From Citricoccus sp. CH26A (lineage in GTDB: Bacteria > Actinomycetota > Actinomycetes > Actinomycetales > Micrococcaceae): a DNA stretch of 64,000 bases. Shown piece after piece: positions 9,718-20,115 of this stretch; positions within the stretch are counted from its first letter, which is position 1; each line of letters begins with the position of its first letter. The stretch covers positions 1 through 64,000 of the forward strand of contig NZ_AFXQ01000014.1 of the NCBI RefSeq assembly GCF_000224415.1, written 5' to 3'. Under the pieces are notes generated by a model that ran no database searches, had not been told where the DNA came from, and worked only from the letters and a program-made list of their open reading frames with translations. Made by a program: the position numbers and the translations under genes.

Positions 9718-10416
9718 ATGAGCACCGAGCCGAGCCCCGGACCGAACGCCGGATCGAACAGCGCCCCGGGCACTGAACCGAGCGGCGACGCGAGCACCGC
9801 CCCCGCCCCGCGGCGCACTGAGTTCGACCCCGCGGCGCTGGGTGACCGGGAGACGACCCTGCTGGTGAAGTCGATCCTCATCCCGCGGCCGATCGCCTGG
9901 GTCGGGTCGCTGTCCGCCGACGGCATCCCCAACCTGGCCCCGCACTCGTTCTTCACGATGGCCTCGGAGCAGCCGCCCATCGTGCTGTTCTCCTCGACCA
10001 CGCGCAAGGACTCGCTGAACAACATCGAGGCCACCGGCCAGTTCACGATCTCCCTGGTCTCCCGGGCCCAGTTCGAGCAGGCGAACCAGACCTCGGCTCC
10101 CTACGGCCCCGAGGTCAGCGAGTTCGAGGCGGCGGGCATCGGGCGGGAGGAGTCCGTGGTGGTGGACCCGCCGCGGGTGGCCGGTTCCCCGGCGGTCATG
10201 GAGTGCACCCTGGACCGGGTGATCCCCGTGGGCGGGAACTTCCTGGTGCTGGGCAACGTCGTCCACGTCTCGGTGGACACGGACACGCTCAGCACGGATG
10301 CCCGGGGCCGCAGCCTGCCGCTGGCCGGCAGGCTGGACCCGCTGACCCGGCTGGGGCGCAACGAGTGGGGCACCCTGGGCGAGGTCCTCGCGATCGACCG
10401 GCCCAGGACCGGCTGA
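9718..10416 (+). CDS. Flavin reductase family protein (FMN-binding split barrel)
   Basis: 232-residue protein of the flavin reductase-like/YwrF family, which binds FMN and reduces flavin or acts as a small oxidoreductase. The core starts at about residue 35 (LGDRETTLLVKSILIPRPIAWVGS, with the sequence split here as LVKSIL, PRPIAWVGS) and contains PNLAPHSFFTMAS and the VLFSSTTRKDSLNNI flavin-site strand. The first 30 residues are a low-complexity Pro/Ser/Ala leader. The ATG at 9718 fits a leaderless start: CAGACT lies six bases upstream and there is no ribosome site. No obvious partner oxygenase lies beside it. Confidence 0.83.
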   Translation: MSTEPSPGPNAGSNSAPGTEPSGDASTAPAPRRTEFDPAALGDRETTLLVKSILIPRPIAWVGSLSADGIPNLAPHSFFTMASEQPPIVLFSSTTRKDSLNNIEATGQFTISLVSRAQFEQANQTSAPYGPEVSEFEAAGIGREESVVVDPPRVAGSPAVMECTLDRVIPVGGNFLVLGNVVHVSVDTDTLSTDARGRSLPLAGRLDPLTRLGRNEWGTLGEVLAIDRPRTG

Positions 10417-10462
10417 GCCCGCCACCCCTCCACGCGCACCCGCCCGGTGCTAGCGTGTCCGC

Positions 10463-12058
10463 GTGACCGCCTCGTCCTCCAGCCCCGCCCAGCACCCCTC
10501 CGATCCGGCTGCCCGGGCAGGGAACGACGCCGGCCCGCCCCGGCCCGCGGTACCCGGCACCGGTCCGGCCCGCCCCGTGGGCTTCGACCGCGAGAAGTAC
10601 ATCGAACTGCAGTCGCACCACATCCACGAGCGACGCCAACAGATCGGCGGCAAGCTCTACCTGGAGATGGGCGGCAAGCTCTTCGACGACCTGCACGCCT
10701 CCCGCGTGCTGCCCGGCTTCACCCCGGACAACAAGATCGCGATGCTGGAGCGGCTGCGGGACGAGGTCGAGATCCTCATCTGCATCAACGCCAAGGATCT
10801 TCAGCGGCAGAAGGTCCGGGCCGACCTCGGCATCCCCTACGAGGACGACGTGCTGCGGCTGATCGACGTGTTCCGCGAGCGCGGATTCCTGGTGGAGCAC
10901 GTGGTGATGACCCAGTTGGAGGAGTCGAACCACATCGCCCACGCGTTCCGGGAACGGCTGGAGCGCCTCGGCCTGGAGGTCGCCCGGCACGGCATCATCC
11001 CCGGGTATCCGCAGGACACCCGCCGGATCGTCTCCGAGCAGGGCTTCGGCGCCAACGAGTACTCCGAGACCTCGCGGGACCTGATCGTGGTCACCGCACC
11101 GGGCCCGGGCTCCGGCAAGCTCGCCACGTGCCTGTCGCAGGTGTACCACGACCACGCCCGGGGCATCTCCTCCGGCTACGCCAAGTTCGAGACCTTCCCC
11201 ATCTGGAACCTGCCGCTGGAACACCCCGTGAACCTGGCGTACGAGGCCGCCACGGCCGACCTGGACGACGTCAACCTGATCGACCCCTACCACCTGGCCG
11301 CCTACGGCGAGCAGGTCACCAGCTACAACCGGGACGTCGAGGTCTTCCCGCTGATGAAGACCCTGCTGGAGGAGCTCACCGGGGCCTCCCCCTACGCCTC
11401 CCCCACGGACATGGGCGTGAACCTGGCCGGGGAGTGCATCGTGGACGATGCCGTGTGCCGCGAGGCCTCCCGCCAGGAGATCATCCGCCGCTACTACAAG
11501 GCCCTCGTGGACGAGCGGATCAACGACCTGGACGACACGGTCTCCCAGCGCGTGGCCATGGTGATGTCCAAGGCGGGGTGCAAGACCGAGGACCGAGCCG
11601 TCGTCGGGCCCGCCCTGGCCGTGGAGGAAGGCACCGGTGAGCCCGCCTCGGCGATCGAGCTGGCCGACGGCACCATCATCACCGGCAAGACCTCCGACCT
11701 GCTGGGCTGCTCGGCGGCCATGCTGCTCAACGCGCTGAAGCACCTGGCCGGGATCGACGACGCGGTGCACCTGCTCTCCCCCCAGGCGATCGAGCCGATC
11801 CAGACGCTCAAGACCCAGCACCTGGGCTCGCGCAACCCGCGCCTGCACACGGACGAGGTGCTGATCGCGCTGTCCGTCTCCGCGGCCGATGACGACAACG
11901 CCCGGCGCGCGGTGGCCGAGTTGCGCAACCTCGCCGGCTGCAACGTGCACACCACCACCATCCTGGGCACCGTGGACGAGGACATCTTCCGCTCCCTCGG
12001 CGCGCTCGTCACCTCTGAACCGAGGTTCCAGCGCAAGGCGCTGTACCGCAAGCGGTAG
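10463..12058 (+). CDS. DUF1846 domain-containing protein
   Basis: 531-residue member of the DUF1846 family, conserved single-domain proteins of about 500 residues whose biochemical role is not settled. Recognisable segments are [12 protein letters not shown] at the start of the domain, the [17 protein letters not shown] region, [18 protein letters not shown] (a P-loop-like glycine stretch) and NLIDPYHL. The first 38 residues are a variable Pro/Ala leader. Start is GTG 10463 with TAGCGT six bases upstream and no ribosome site, so the transcript is probably leaderless. It is followed by a long inverted repeat that may terminate transcription. Confidence 0.85.
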   Translation: MTASSSSPAQHPSDPAARAGNDAGPPRPAVPGTGPARPVGFDREKYIELQSHHIHERRQQIGGKLYLEMGGKLFDDLHASRVLPGFTPDNKIAMLERLRDEVEILICINAKDLQRQKVRADLGIPYEDDVLRLIDVFRERGFLVEHVVMTQLEESNHIAHAFRERLERLGLEVARHGIIPGYPQDTRRIVSEQGFGANEYSETSRDLIVVTAPGPGSGKLATCLSQVYHDHARGISSGYAKFETFPIWNLPLEHPVNLAYEAATADLDDVNLIDPYHLAAYGEQVTSYNRDVEVFPLMKTLLEELTGASPYASPTDMGVNLAGECIVDDAVCREASRQEIIRRYYKALVDERINDLDDTVSQRVAMVMSKAGCKTEDRAVVGPALAVEEGTGEPASAIELADGTIITGKTSDLLGCSAAMLLNALKHLAGIDDAVHLLSPQAIEPIQTLKTQHLGSRNPRLHTDEVLIALSVSAADDDNARRAVAELRNLAGCNVHTTTILGTVDEDIFRSLGALVTSEPRFQRKALYRKR

Positions 12059-12084
12059 GGCGGTCTCGGTCCACGGACACGCGT

Positions 12085-12140
12085 CAGGAGTGGGATTCGT
12101 CGGCCAAGACGCGGTTCATAGCCGACGAATCCCACTCCTG
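12085..12140. repeat. REP-like palindromic element, copy 1
   Basis: Perfect 20-bp inverted repeat CAGGAGTGGGATTCGTCGGC (12085-12104) and its complement (12121-12140) around a 16-base loop. It lies between the convergent ends of the DUF1846 and aldehyde dehydrogenase genes. A second copy lies at 23823-23884, in the same orientation with a shared right arm GCCGACGAATCCCACTCCTG. The hairpin could act as a bidirectional terminator, but the conserved arm sequence suggests a dispersed family. Confidence 0.75.
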
Positions 12141-12179
12141 GTGTCGCGCGGCCGGGTTGCCCAGCCGGCGGGACTCAGC

Positions 12180-13619
12180 TCACCAGCTGGTGACCTTGGG
12201 CAGGGCCACGGACTTCAGGCCCTCCAGGCCGAACTCCAGGCCGTACCCGGACCTCTTCACCCCGCCGAAGGGCACCCGCGGGTCGATCGCGCCGTGCTTG
12301 TTGATCCACGTGGTGCCGGCCTGCAGCCGGGCGGCCACCGCACGGGCCGCCTCCAGGTCGGTGCCCCAGACCGAGGAGCCCAGCCCGACCTCCAGGGCGT
12401 TGGCCCAGTCGATGACCTCATCCAGGTCCGAGTACTTCACGATCGGCAGCGCCGGGCCGAACTGCTCCTGGGCCACCAGGGGGTTGTCGTTGTCGATGTC
12501 CGCCACCAGCGTCGTGGGGTAGAAGTACCCGGCCTGGTCCGCCTCCGGGTCCCCGCCGGTCAGGATCCGAGCCCCGGACGCCCGGGCCTGGTCGACCAGT
12601 GAGGAGACGATGTCGAACTGGGCCTTGTTCTGCAGCGGGCCGAGCACGTTCTGCTCGTCCATGCCCACGCCCATCGGCATCTTCTTGGCCACGTCCACCA
12701 GCGCCTCGCACACCTGGTCGTACTGCGACTCGTGCACGTAGAGGCGCTTGAGCGCCGCGCAGGTCTGGCCGGTGTTGATGAACGCCCCCCAGAACAGGCC
12801 CTCGGCGATCGCCTCGGGGTCGGCGTCGGGCAGCACGATCCCGGCATCGTTGCCGCCGAGCTCCAGGGTCAGCCGCTTCAGGGTGTCCGCCGCCGAACGC
12901 ATGATCGCCTGGCCGGTGGAGGTCGATCCGGTGAACATCAGCTTGTCGATGTCCTGGTGCGCGGTCAACGCCGCCCCGAGCTCCCCGCCGCCGGGCACCA
13001 CCTGCAGCACACCCTCCGGCAGCACCTGGTTCAGCACCGCGGCCAGGCCCAGCACGGACAGCGGGGTGTACTCGCTGGGCTTGAGCACCACGGTGTTGCC
13101 CATCCGCAGCGACGGGGCGATCTGCCAGACCGAGATCATCATCGGCCAGTTCCACGGCCCGATCGCCCCGACCACACCCACCGGCACGTACTCCAGCACG
13201 GCCTTGCCGGACTCATCGTCCACCAGTACCTCGGGCTCGATCTCGAACCCGGCGGTGGCGCGCAGCCACCCGGCGCAGGCCCCGACCTCGAACCGGGCGT
13301 TGGGGCCGTTGAGCGGCTTGCCCTGCTCACGGGAGAGCAGCTCGGCCAGTGCCTCCGCGGAGGCCTCCACGGCGTCGGCGGCGCGGTTCAGCAGCTCCGA
13401 GCGCTCGGCGTGGGACCTCGCCGCCCACTCCCGCTGGGCCTGACGGGCGATCTCCACGGCGGCGTCCAGGTCCGCCTCCGCATGCTGCGGAGCGCGCCCG
13501 ACGACGGCCCCGGTGGCCGGGTCCCTCATCGGGACCCCCTGTCCCTCGGGCGCGGAGATGGCGGACAGCAGGTTCTCGTAGGTCGTCAGGTCGGCGGCGG
13601 TGGTGGTCTCGGTGGTCAT
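12180..13619 (-). CDS. NAD(P)-dependent aldehyde dehydrogenase
   Basis: 479-residue aldehyde dehydrogenase that oxidises an aldehyde to the acid. Family landmarks: PWNWPMMISVW, KPSEYTPL, FTGSTSTG, the glutamate motif LELGGNDAGIVL and the catalytic cysteine in NTGQTCAALKR; VPFGGVKRSGYG near the C-terminus. NTGQTC in place of NxGQxC is normal. It follows an APC permease in a leftward pair (71 bases apart) close to a copper amine oxidase, so it most likely oxidises the aldehyde released from a primary amine (inference). A 4-aminobutyraldehyde or phenylacetaldehyde substrate would fit. Confidence 0.9.
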   Translation of the reverse strand: MTTETTTAADLTTYENLLSAISAPEGQGVPMRDPATGAVVGRAPQHAEADLDAAVEIARQAQREWAARSHAERSELLNRAADAVEASAEALAELLSREQGKPLNGPNARFEVGACAGWLRATAGFEIEPEVLVDDESGKAVLEYVPVGVVGAIGPWNWPMMISVWQIAPSLRMGNTVVLKPSEYTPLSVLGLAAVLNQVLPEGVLQVVPGGGELGAALTAHQDIDKLMFTGSTSTGQAIMRSAADTLKRLTLELGGNDAGIVLPDADPEAIAEGLFWGAFINTGQTCAALKRLYVHESQYDQVCEALVDVAKKMPMGVGMDEQNVLGPLQNKAQFDIVSSLVDQARASGARILTGGDPEADQAGYFYPTTLVADIDNDNPLVAQEQFGPALPIVKYSDLDEVIDWANALEVGLGSSVWGTDLEAARAVAARLQAGTTWINKHGAIDPRVPFGGVKRSGYGLEFGLEGLKSVALPKVTSW

Positions 13620-13690
13620 GAGAGGTCCTTTCCTCAGGAGTTCAGGGTCGGGGAGGCGATGGTGCGGTTCAGGCTGTCGGCAGGATCAGG

Positions 13691-15202
13691 TCAGTCCAGC
13701 TCACCGCCCTGCCCGATGCCGCGGTAGGTCGCCGGCCGCTCGGCCCGCAGCCACCAGGCCCACAGGGTGCCGAAGAGGCCGGGCACCAGCACGATGGCCG
13801 GCAGCAGCCAGCTCAGGACCGTGACGCCCTCGGCGCCGATCAGGACGTTGAAGTTCACCACGATCAGCACGAAGAGGACGACGAGGCCGATCGCGGCCAG
13901 GCCCGGGGCGATGAGCCGGGTCCACACGGAGTACTCACCGGTCAGGCGCCGCAGATACCCGACCACGGCCATCGAGGCCAGGGCCATCAGCAGCACCAGT
14001 CCGAAGGCGCCCATGTTGGTCAGCCAGGTGAACAGGGTCAGCACGGGGAACAGGGGGTCGTCGGAGCCGGCGCCGGCCAGCCCGAAGACGAGGATGACCA
14101 CGAGGGCCAGCGCCGACTGCGCCAGGGAGCCGGCCACGGGCGCCCCGGAACGGGCACCGGTGTGCTCCAGCACGCCGGGCAGGACGCGCTCGCGGCCGAG
14201 GGCGAAGAAGTACCGGGCCACGATGTTGTGGAAGGCCACGAGGGCCGCGAACAGGCTGGTGATGAACATCAGGTTGGCCAGCGTCACGAACCACTCCCCG
14301 GCGTGCTCGGCCAAGAACACGAACATCAGGTCCGGTCCGAACTCCTGGGAGCGGGCGATGACGTTCGAGGCTCCCTCGCCCACCACCATCGCCCACGCGG
14401 AGAAGCCGTAGAACAGTGCGATGACCGAGATGGCGATCAGCGTGGCGATCCCGGCGGTGCGCTTGGGGTCCTTGACCTCCTCGTTGTAGATCGCCCCGGA
14501 CTCGAAGCCCATGAAGGCGGCGATCGAGAACGCCAGGGCCGCACCGATGCCGGAGGCGAACAGCTGGTCCGGGACCAGCCCGTCGGCGGTGACGCCCTCG
14601 GGAGCCGTGCCGAGGGCCAGCACGTCGTAGACGATGACCACGAGGAATTCGGCGGCCACCACGATGCCCAGGACCTTGGCGGAGAGGTCCACCCGGTTGA
14701 CGCCCATCACGCCCACGACCACCCAGGCGGCCAGGGCGCACACCCACCACGGCAGCGAGATCCCGGCCGTGCCCTCCAGGAAGGAGGACAGGGCGAAACC
14801 GAACAACCCGGCGATGCCGATCTGCATGCAGTTGTAGGCGACCACCGCCACCAGCGAGGCCCCCACGCCCACGGGCTTGCCCAGGCCCTTGGCGATGTAG
14901 GCGTAGAAGGCACCGGCGTTGTGCACGTGGCTGCTCATCGCGGCGTAGCCGATGGAGAACAGCACCAGCACGACCCCGAGCACCAGGAAGGACAGCGGGA
15001 TCCCGACCAGCGAGGTCACCGCGAAGTTGCTGGGCACGCCGCCGGCCATGACCGTCAGTGGTGCCGAGGCCGCGATGATCATGAAGACCAGCGCCGGGAT
15101 GCCGATTCGGCGGGCGCCGAGGCGGCCGTCGTCGGCCGGCTGTGCCTCGGGACCGGGGTGCACGGAGTCCCCGTGCTTCCGGGTGGTGGTGGACTGGGAC
15201 AT
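13691..15202 (-). CDS. APC superfamily amino acid/amine permease
   Basis: 503-residue integral membrane transporter with about 12 hydrophobic segments, starting after a charged 30-residue cytoplasmic tail. RIGIPALVFMIIAASAPLTVMAG marks the first helix and GFESGAIYNEEVKDP the conserved amphipathic segment after helix 6 of APC-family carriers. Located directly upstream of the aldehyde dehydrogenase on the same strand and near the copper amine oxidase, so amine uptake is a reasonable guess; amino acid or putrescine import cannot be excluded. Confidence 0.88.
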   Translation of the reverse strand: MSQSTTTRKHGDSVHPGPEAQPADDGRLGARRIGIPALVFMIIAASAPLTVMAGGVPSNFAVTSLVGIPLSFLVLGVVLVLFSIGYAAMSSHVHNAGAFYAYIAKGLGKPVGVGASLVAVVAYNCMQIGIAGLFGFALSSFLEGTAGISLPWWVCALAAWVVVGVMGVNRVDLSAKVLGIVVAAEFLVVIVYDVLALGTAPEGVTADGLVPDQLFASGIGAALAFSIAAFMGFESGAIYNEEVKDPKRTAGIATLIAISVIALFYGFSAWAMVVGEGASNVIARSQEFGPDLMFVFLAEHAGEWFVTLANLMFITSLFAALVAFHNIVARYFFALGRERVLPGVLEHTGARSGAPVAGSLAQSALALVVILVFGLAGAGSDDPLFPVLTLFTWLTNMGAFGLVLLMALASMAVVGYLRRLTGEYSVWTRLIAPGLAAIGLVVLFVLIVVNFNVLIGAEGVTVLSWLLPAIVLVPGLFGTLWAWWLRAERPATYRGIGQGGELD

Positions 15203-15430
15203 GTCGTCTCCTGGGTCATCCGGGGGGATCCGGAACGGGTGCCGGTGCTGATGGGGGATCAGCGAGGATGGTCACCCAGCATGCCGTGCCGCATGCGCCG
15301 GGGTCTTGGCCGTGGGGGCAGGACACTTGACGATGCGTGCAGGGCGGGGCCGTGGTGAGGGTCCCGACGCCGGCCCGGCTGCGAGCGCGACAGGCCCCCG
15401 CCGCGGTCGTCAGGGTCGCGTGCGGCCGGC

Positions 15431-16363
15431 TCAGAGATGGTCGCGGCGGTACTGGGCCGGGGACTGGCCGAACTCGGCGCGGAACACCCGAGAGAAGTGC
15501 GCCGGGTCCGCGAGGCCCCAGCGGGCGCCGACGGCTGCCACGGGCACGTCCCGGTGCAGCGGGTCCTGCAGGTCCCGGCGACACTGTTCCAACCGCCGTT
15601 CCCTGATCCACCGGGCCACCGTGTGGTCGGTGGTGGCGAAGAGCTGGTGCAGGGCCCGGGTGGAGATGTAGTGCGCCGCCGCGATCATGTCCGGTCCCAG
15701 GTCCGGGTTGGCCAGCTGGGACTCGATGAAGTGATGGATCCGGCGCAGCAGTCGCGACTGCTGGGTGCTGTCCGCCTCCTGGCGCGAGTAGAGCTCGTCC
15801 GCCATCACGGTGGCCAGCAGGTCCACGACGTTGAGGGCCAGCCGGTGACCGATCGGCCCGTCCAGGGTCGGCAGCATCGCGCCGATCTGCGTGATGAAGG
15901 GGGCGACGGCCTGCCCGAGCCGGTGGCCGGCGCCCATCGTGGTCGCCGTGAGCTCCCGGACGTCGTCGGTGGACAGGCCGGCGAGCTGGCGGGGGAACAT
16001 CAGCACGAGGGTCGAGAACTCCTCGTCGAACGACAGCGAGTAGGGACGCTCAGTGTCGTAGATCGCCAGGTCTCCCGGCTGCAGCAGGGTCTCGCGCCCG
16101 TCCTGGACCAGCAGCCCGTGACCGCTGACCTGCAGGCTGAGCTTGTAGTACCCCGGCCCGGCCTGGCCGATCAGCTCCGGAGTGCGGAGCACGGCATGGG
16201 ACCCGGCCTGGACACGCATGATCGCCAGTTCCCGCAGGTGCCGTCCGGCGAGGTGCCCCGTGAATGGGCCCGGGCGCACCTGTTCGGCGGCGAGCGGCAC
16301 GAACGACTCGGAGACGAGCCGGCGCCACTGGACGAAGTCCGAGGCGGTGTCCTGCTGGTACAT
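15431..16363 (-). CDS. AraC-family transcriptional regulator
   Basis: 310-residue activator: an N-terminal AraC-binding-domain-like region (about residues 1-190, similar to FeaR/NbaC-type regulators, with MYQQDTASDFVQWRRLVSES) and a C-terminal AraC helix-turn-helix pair (about 205-310, RIHHFIESQLANPDLGPDMI and RWGLADPAHFSRVFRAEFG). Start ATG 16363 has AGGAGG seven bases upstream, which rules out the longer open frame. It lies between the permease/aldehyde dehydrogenase pair and the amine oxidase and is likely their activator, in the manner of FeaR for aromatic amine catabolism in E. coli (inference). Confidence 0.87.
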   Translation of the reverse strand: MYQQDTASDFVQWRRLVSESFVPLAAEQVRPGPFTGHLAGRHLRELAIMRVQAGSHAVLRTPELIGQAGPGYYKLSLQVSGHGLLVQDGRETLLQPGDLAIYDTERPYSLSFDEEFSTLVLMFPRQLAGLSTDDVRELTATTMGAGHRLGQAVAPFITQIGAMLPTLDGPIGHRLALNVVDLLATVMADELYSRQEADSTQQSRLLRRIHHFIESQLANPDLGPDMIAAAHYISTRALHQLFATTDHTVARWIRERRLEQCRRDLQDPLHRDVPVAAVGARWGLADPAHFSRVFRAEFGQSPAQYRRDHL

Positions 16364-16621
16364 GGCGATCCTCCTGGAGACACGAGCGGGGCACCCGGGC
16401 GGACCGGGGCCTGCTCCGGTGGATGACCATGCCATCGGCAGGGGGGGTGTGGCGCAGGTCACCGTCAGGACCACTGTAGGCGGCAGAACGGCGCCCGTCA
16501 CGGGTTTCTCTCCACTGGGAGGAAAACCCCAGGCGCCGGCGCACCCGGGTAGCGGCGGTGACGACCGGGGATCAGCCCGGGGGCGTGGGGTCAGCGCCCG
16601 ACCAGCGCCGGGCGGGTGAGC

Positions 16622-17218
16622 TCAGCGCCGCGCGCGCAACCGATCCAGCTGGGCCGCCAGTTGCCGCTCGAGGTCGGCGGGCCCGGTCGCCGACCGGTCG
16701 ATGACGGCGGAGATCTGGCTACCGAGCAGGAAGTTCAGCAGCACGTCGCCGACCGCGGGGATGTCCACGCCCGGCTCCAGTTCGCCGGTTGCGCGCGCCT
16801 GCTCCATCCAGCCGGTCATGGACCGCCGCCACTGTGCCATCGAGACGTTGTTGAGGTCGGCCCCGCGCGGATCATGGGCGGCCTCCTGCCAGAAGGAGAT
16901 CACCACGCGGGCCTCGTCCAGCCGCTCGGCGTCCAGGGGCAGCACCTCGCGACAGAAGGCCTCCAGCGCCACCAGCCCGCCCAGGTCGCGGGTCGCCACC
17001 TCGACGCGCCGGTTCGTCCGGTCGAAGACGAAGGCGTAGGTCGCCTCGATCAGTTCGGCCTTGGTGGGAAAGTAGGGCTTGAGGGCGCCGTTGGCGAAAC
17101 CGGCCTCGGCCGCGATCTGGCGCATGGTGGCCCCGGAGAGGCCGTGCCGGGCGATGATCCGCCACGTGGCCTCGACCAGCTCCTGCCTGCGCTGCCCGTG
17201 GTCTACCACCTTCGGCAT
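16622..17218 (-). CDS. TetR-family transcriptional regulator
   Basis: 198-residue repressor with an N-terminal TetR helix-turn-helix (residues about 8-55: [31 protein letters not shown] is the family pattern, here spanning the G-A-T-M-R-Q-I core) and a C-terminal ligand domain resembling BetI-type regulators. Divergent from the copper amine oxidase gene, with a 14-bp palindrome on the amine oxidase promoter as the obvious candidate operator. Start ATG 17218, preceded by GAGGGGG. It probably senses an amine or its aldehyde. Confidence 0.87.
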   Translation of the reverse strand: MPKVVDHGQRRQELVEATWRIIARHGLSGATMRQIAAEAGFANGALKPYFPTKAELIEATYAFVFDRTNRRVEVATRDLGGLVALEAFCREVLPLDAERLDEARVVISFWQEAAHDPRGADLNNVSMAQWRRSMTGWMEQARATGELEPGVDIPAVGDVLLNFLLGSQISAVIDRSATGPADLERQLAAQLDRLRARR

Positions 17219-17335
17219 CGCCACCCCCTCTCCCGCGCCCCGCAGCGCGCCGCGGGACCGGCCCGCCGTCGTCGGGATCATTGTGCCACCGCGCCGCGCC
17301 CGCCCGGGGGCGTGACCTCGGCGACCACACACCCC

Positions 17336-17378
17336 TTGCCCCCGGGGCCTCCCCGTGCTTATTCTCTACAACTGTAGA
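17336..17378 (+). promoter_or_regulatory. Amine oxidase promoter with TetR-type operator
   Basis: TTGCCC (17336-17341) and TATTCT (17360-17365) are spaced by 18 bp and form a plausible sigma-70-type promoter. The perfect 14-bp palindrome TCTACAACTGTAGA (17365-17378) overlaps the -10 and expected start site. It lies between the divergent TetR and amine oxidase genes, so repression of both by that TetR protein is likely. The assignment of protein to site is inference. Confidence 0.6.
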
Positions 17379-17442
17379 TGTAAACGTGACGCACTTCACT
17401 GCGGCGTCGACCCCAGGCTCTCCTCCCCCGAAAGGTCCGGAC

Positions 17443-19446
17443 ATGACCACCACCGATTCCGGTACTCGCGACGACACCGTGCTCTCCGAGGACTCCACCC
17501 CCGGCGCCTACGCCCTGCAGACGCCCGAGGAGATCGCGATCGTGCGCGAGGTCCTCGCCGAGGCCGGGCTCTTCTCCGAGTCCATGCGCATGGGGTACCT
17601 CGGTCTCCTCGACCCGGTCCGTGGCACCCCCGCCGACGCCCCGGTCGACCGCCGTTTCCGCGTCTTCCTGCTGAACACCGAGCACGGCCGCTCCCACGAC
17701 GTCGTCGTGTCCGCCACGCACCGCCGGGTGGAGTCGGACACGGTGCTGGACACCGAGGCCAGTGGCGAGCTGCCCGTGCTGGAGGAGGAGTTTGAGGTCG
17801 TGGAGTCGGTGCTCGCCGAGGACCCGCGGTGGCTCGAGGCGCTGGCCAAGCGCGGGATCCCGGTCGAGGAGGTCCGCGTGGCCCCACTGTCCGCCGGCGT
17901 GTTCGAGTACCCGGAGGAGAGGGGGCGGCGCATCCTGCGCGGGCTGGCCTTCCACCAGCAGCACGAGACCGACTCCGCCTGGGCCCACCCGATCGACGGC
18001 CTGGTCGCCTACGTGGACGTGGCCGCCCGGAGCGTCGACCAGGTGATCGACCTCGGCGTGATGCCGGTGCCGGCCGAGCACGGCAACTACACCGACCCCG
18101 AGCTGACCGGCCCGATCCGCACCACCCAGAAGCCGATCGAGATCACCCAGCCCGAGGGCCCGTCCTTCACCGTGACCGGGGGCAACCACGTGGAGTGGGA
18201 GAAGTGGTCCCTGGACGTCGGCTTCGACATGCGCGAGGGCCTGGTGCTGCACAACATCTCCTTCCAGGACGGCGAGCGCACCCGCCGGATCCTGGACCGG
18301 GCCGTGATCGCGGAGATGGTGGTGCCCTACGGCGACCCCTCCCCCGTGCGGTCCTGGCAGAACTACTTCGACACCGGCGAGTACCTCGTGGGCCAGTGGG
18401 CCAACTCGCTGGAGCTGGGCTGCGACTGCCTGGGCGACATCACCTACCTCTCCCCATGGGTCGTCAACAACGTGGGCGAGCCGCGACAGGTGAAGAACGG
18501 CATCTGCATGCACGAGGAGGACTGGTCCATCCTGTCCAAGCACACCGACCTGTGGTCCGGGATCGCCTACACGCGCCGCAACCGGCGCCTGGTGATCTCG
18601 TTCTTCACCACGGTCGGCAACTACGACTACGGCTTCTACTGGTACCTCTACCTGGACGGCACCATCGAGTTCGAGGCCAAGGCCACCGGCATCGTCTTCA
18701 CCTCCGCGGTGCCGGACGGGCCCACCGACTTCGCCTCGGAGATGGCCCCCGGCCTGGGTGCCCCCTTCCACCAGCACCTGTTCTCCGCCCGCCTCGACTT
18801 CGCCCTCGACGGCGGCGCCTGCCGGGTCGAGGAGGAGGACGCGGTGCGCCTGCCGATCTCAGAGGACAACCCCCGCGGCAACGCCTTCACCCGCAAGCGC
18901 ACCGTGCTGGCGACCGAGCAGCAGGCCCAGCGCGACGCCGACCAGTCCGTGGGACGCACCTGGGTGGTCTCCAGCACGGAATCCACCAACCGGCTCGGCC
19001 AGCCGGTGGCGTACAAGCTGCACCCCGAGGGGACGCCGACGCTGCTGGCGGCGGAGGGGTCCTCCATCCACCGCCGGGCCACCTTCGCCTCCAAGGCCCT
19101 GTGGGTCTCCCCGTATCACCAGGACGAGCGCTACCCCACGGGCGACTTCCCGAACCAGCACGCCGGCGACGGCGGCCTGCCGGACTGGACGCAGGCCGAC
19201 CGGAACGTGGACGGCGAGGACCTGGTCGTGTGGCACACCTTCGGGCTGACCCACTTCCCGCGCCCGGAGGACTGGCCGATCATGCCCGTGGACCACGTCG
19301 GGTTTCGCCTGCGGCCTGAAGGCTTCTTCGACCGCTCCCCCGTCCTGGACGTCCCGGCCCCCCGATCCGGCCACTGCTGCGCGCCGGGCGAGGGCGGCAC
19401 CGAGGCCCCGGCCGGAGCAGGTCATGGCTGCTGTAGCGGCCACTGA
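17443..19446 (+). CDS. Copper-containing primary-amine oxidase (TPQ enzyme)
   Basis: 667-residue copper amine oxidase: R-CH2-NH2 + O2 + H2O to aldehyde + NH3 + H2O2. The topaquinone precursor tyrosine is Y394 in GNYDYG, the catalytic base is D310 in NYFDTGEY, and copper ligands are H443 and H445 (HQHLF) and H604 (THFPRPEDW). These match tyramine/phenethylamine oxidases of Arthrobacter in size and order. Start ATG 17443 follows AAAGG. There is no signal peptide, so it is cytoplasmic. The C-terminus carries an extra tail HCC...HGCCSGH with two CC pairs and histidines, not needed for catalysis. It overlaps the next gene by 23 bases. Confidence 0.95.
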   Translation: MTTTDSGTRDDTVLSEDSTPGAYALQTPEEIAIVREVLAEAGLFSESMRMGYLGLLDPVRGTPADAPVDRRFRVFLLNTEHGRSHDVVVSATHRRVESDTVLDTEASGELPVLEEEFEVVESVLAEDPRWLEALAKRGIPVEEVRVAPLSAGVFEYPEERGRRILRGLAFHQQHETDSAWAHPIDGLVAYVDVAARSVDQVIDLGVMPVPAEHGNYTDPELTGPIRTTQKPIEITQPEGPSFTVTGGNHVEWEKWSLDVGFDMREGLVLHNISFQDGERTRRILDRAVIAEMVVPYGDPSPVRSWQNYFDTGEYLVGQWANSLELGCDCLGDITYLSPWVVNNVGEPRQVKNGICMHEEDWSILSKHTDLWSGIAYTRRNRRLVISFFTTVGNYDYGFYWYLYLDGTIEFEAKATGIVFTSAVPDGPTDFASEMAPGLGAPFHQHLFSARLDFALDGGACRVEEEDAVRLPISEDNPRGNAFTRKRTVLATEQQAQRDADQSVGRTWVVSSTESTNRLGQPVAYKLHPEGTPTLLAAEGSSIHRRATFASKALWVSPYHQDERYPTGDFPNQHAGDGGLPDWTQADRNVDGEDLVVWHTFGLTHFPRPEDWPIMPVDHVGFRLRPEGFFDRSPVLDVPAPRSGHCCAPGEGGTEAPAGAGHGCCSGH

Positions 19447-20092
19447 GACCACCGCAACCGGCCGGTCCGGCAGGGTGCGGGGGTCGCACCGCACACCCGC
19501 GGTGCCACCCCGAAGGGGCCATGCCCCGGGTCCCGACGGGGTCACCCTCCCGTCGGGTGCGGACCGGGCCGGTGTCACCCCGCACCGGACGGGGCCGGTG
19601 ACCCTGGCGGGCCCGGCCACCCTGGCGGCGGCCGGGCTGGCCGCGGCCTCCGTGCCGCTGCACGGCTGGATGCTGGTGGCCCACTCCCACGGCGTGGTCC
19701 TGTCCCTGCTGATGGGCGCCATGGCCCTGTGGTGCCTGTGGTGCGCGGTCGGCGCGGTCCGCCGGGGTGACACCCGGACGGCGGTCACCGCCTGTCACCG
19801 GATCCGGGCGCTGCGGCACCTCTGGGTGATGGCCGGGACGATGGCCCTGCTGCACGTGGTGCTGCTGACCGGGGCGCTCGGCGGCGGCGGCCACCACGGA
19901 GCCCACGGAGCGGGCGCCGGCACCGCGCCGTCAGCCACGACGGGCCTCACGGCGTCAGCGGTCGTCGAGCCTGGGGCCGGCGCGGGAACATCGCTCATGC
20001 TGGCCATCGTCGCCCTGGAGGTCGCGGTCTGCTTCGCCTGCGCCCTGGCACTGCGGACCCGCCGACCGTCACCTCACCTGCTGACTCCATGA
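19424..20092 (+). CDS. Putative membrane protein, His-rich, overlapping amine oxidase
   Basis: 222-residue protein of unknown function with about four hydrophobic segments (approximate residues 58-78, 86-108, 128-150 and 188-210). The loops are rich in histidine ([17 protein letters not shown]). The first 23 bases overlap the end of the amine oxidase gene in another frame, and it ends four bases into the next gene, suggesting one transcript. A metal-related role, for example supplying copper to the amine oxidase, is a guess from position and the histidines. I do not recognise a family. Start has only a weak ribosome site. Confidence 0.5.
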   Translation: MAAVAATETTATGRSGRVRGSHRTPAVPPRRGHAPGPDGVTLPSGADRAGVTPHRTGPVTLAGPATLAAAGLAAASVPLHGWMLVAHSHGVVLSLLMGAMALWCLWCAVGAVRRGDTRTAVTACHRIRALRHLWVMAGTMALLHVVLLTGALGGGGHHGAHGAGAGTAPSATTGLTASAVVEPGAGAGTSLMLAIVALEVAVCFACALALRTRRPSPHLLTP

Positions 20093-20115
20093 ACCACACG
20101 ATGAAGGGAACGCAC

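Noticed and set aside
10289-11950. 553-codon open frame opposite the DUF1846 gene
   Set aside because: Val/Gly/Asp-rich antisense shadow produced by GC codon bias; no motif and the sense gene is clearly real.
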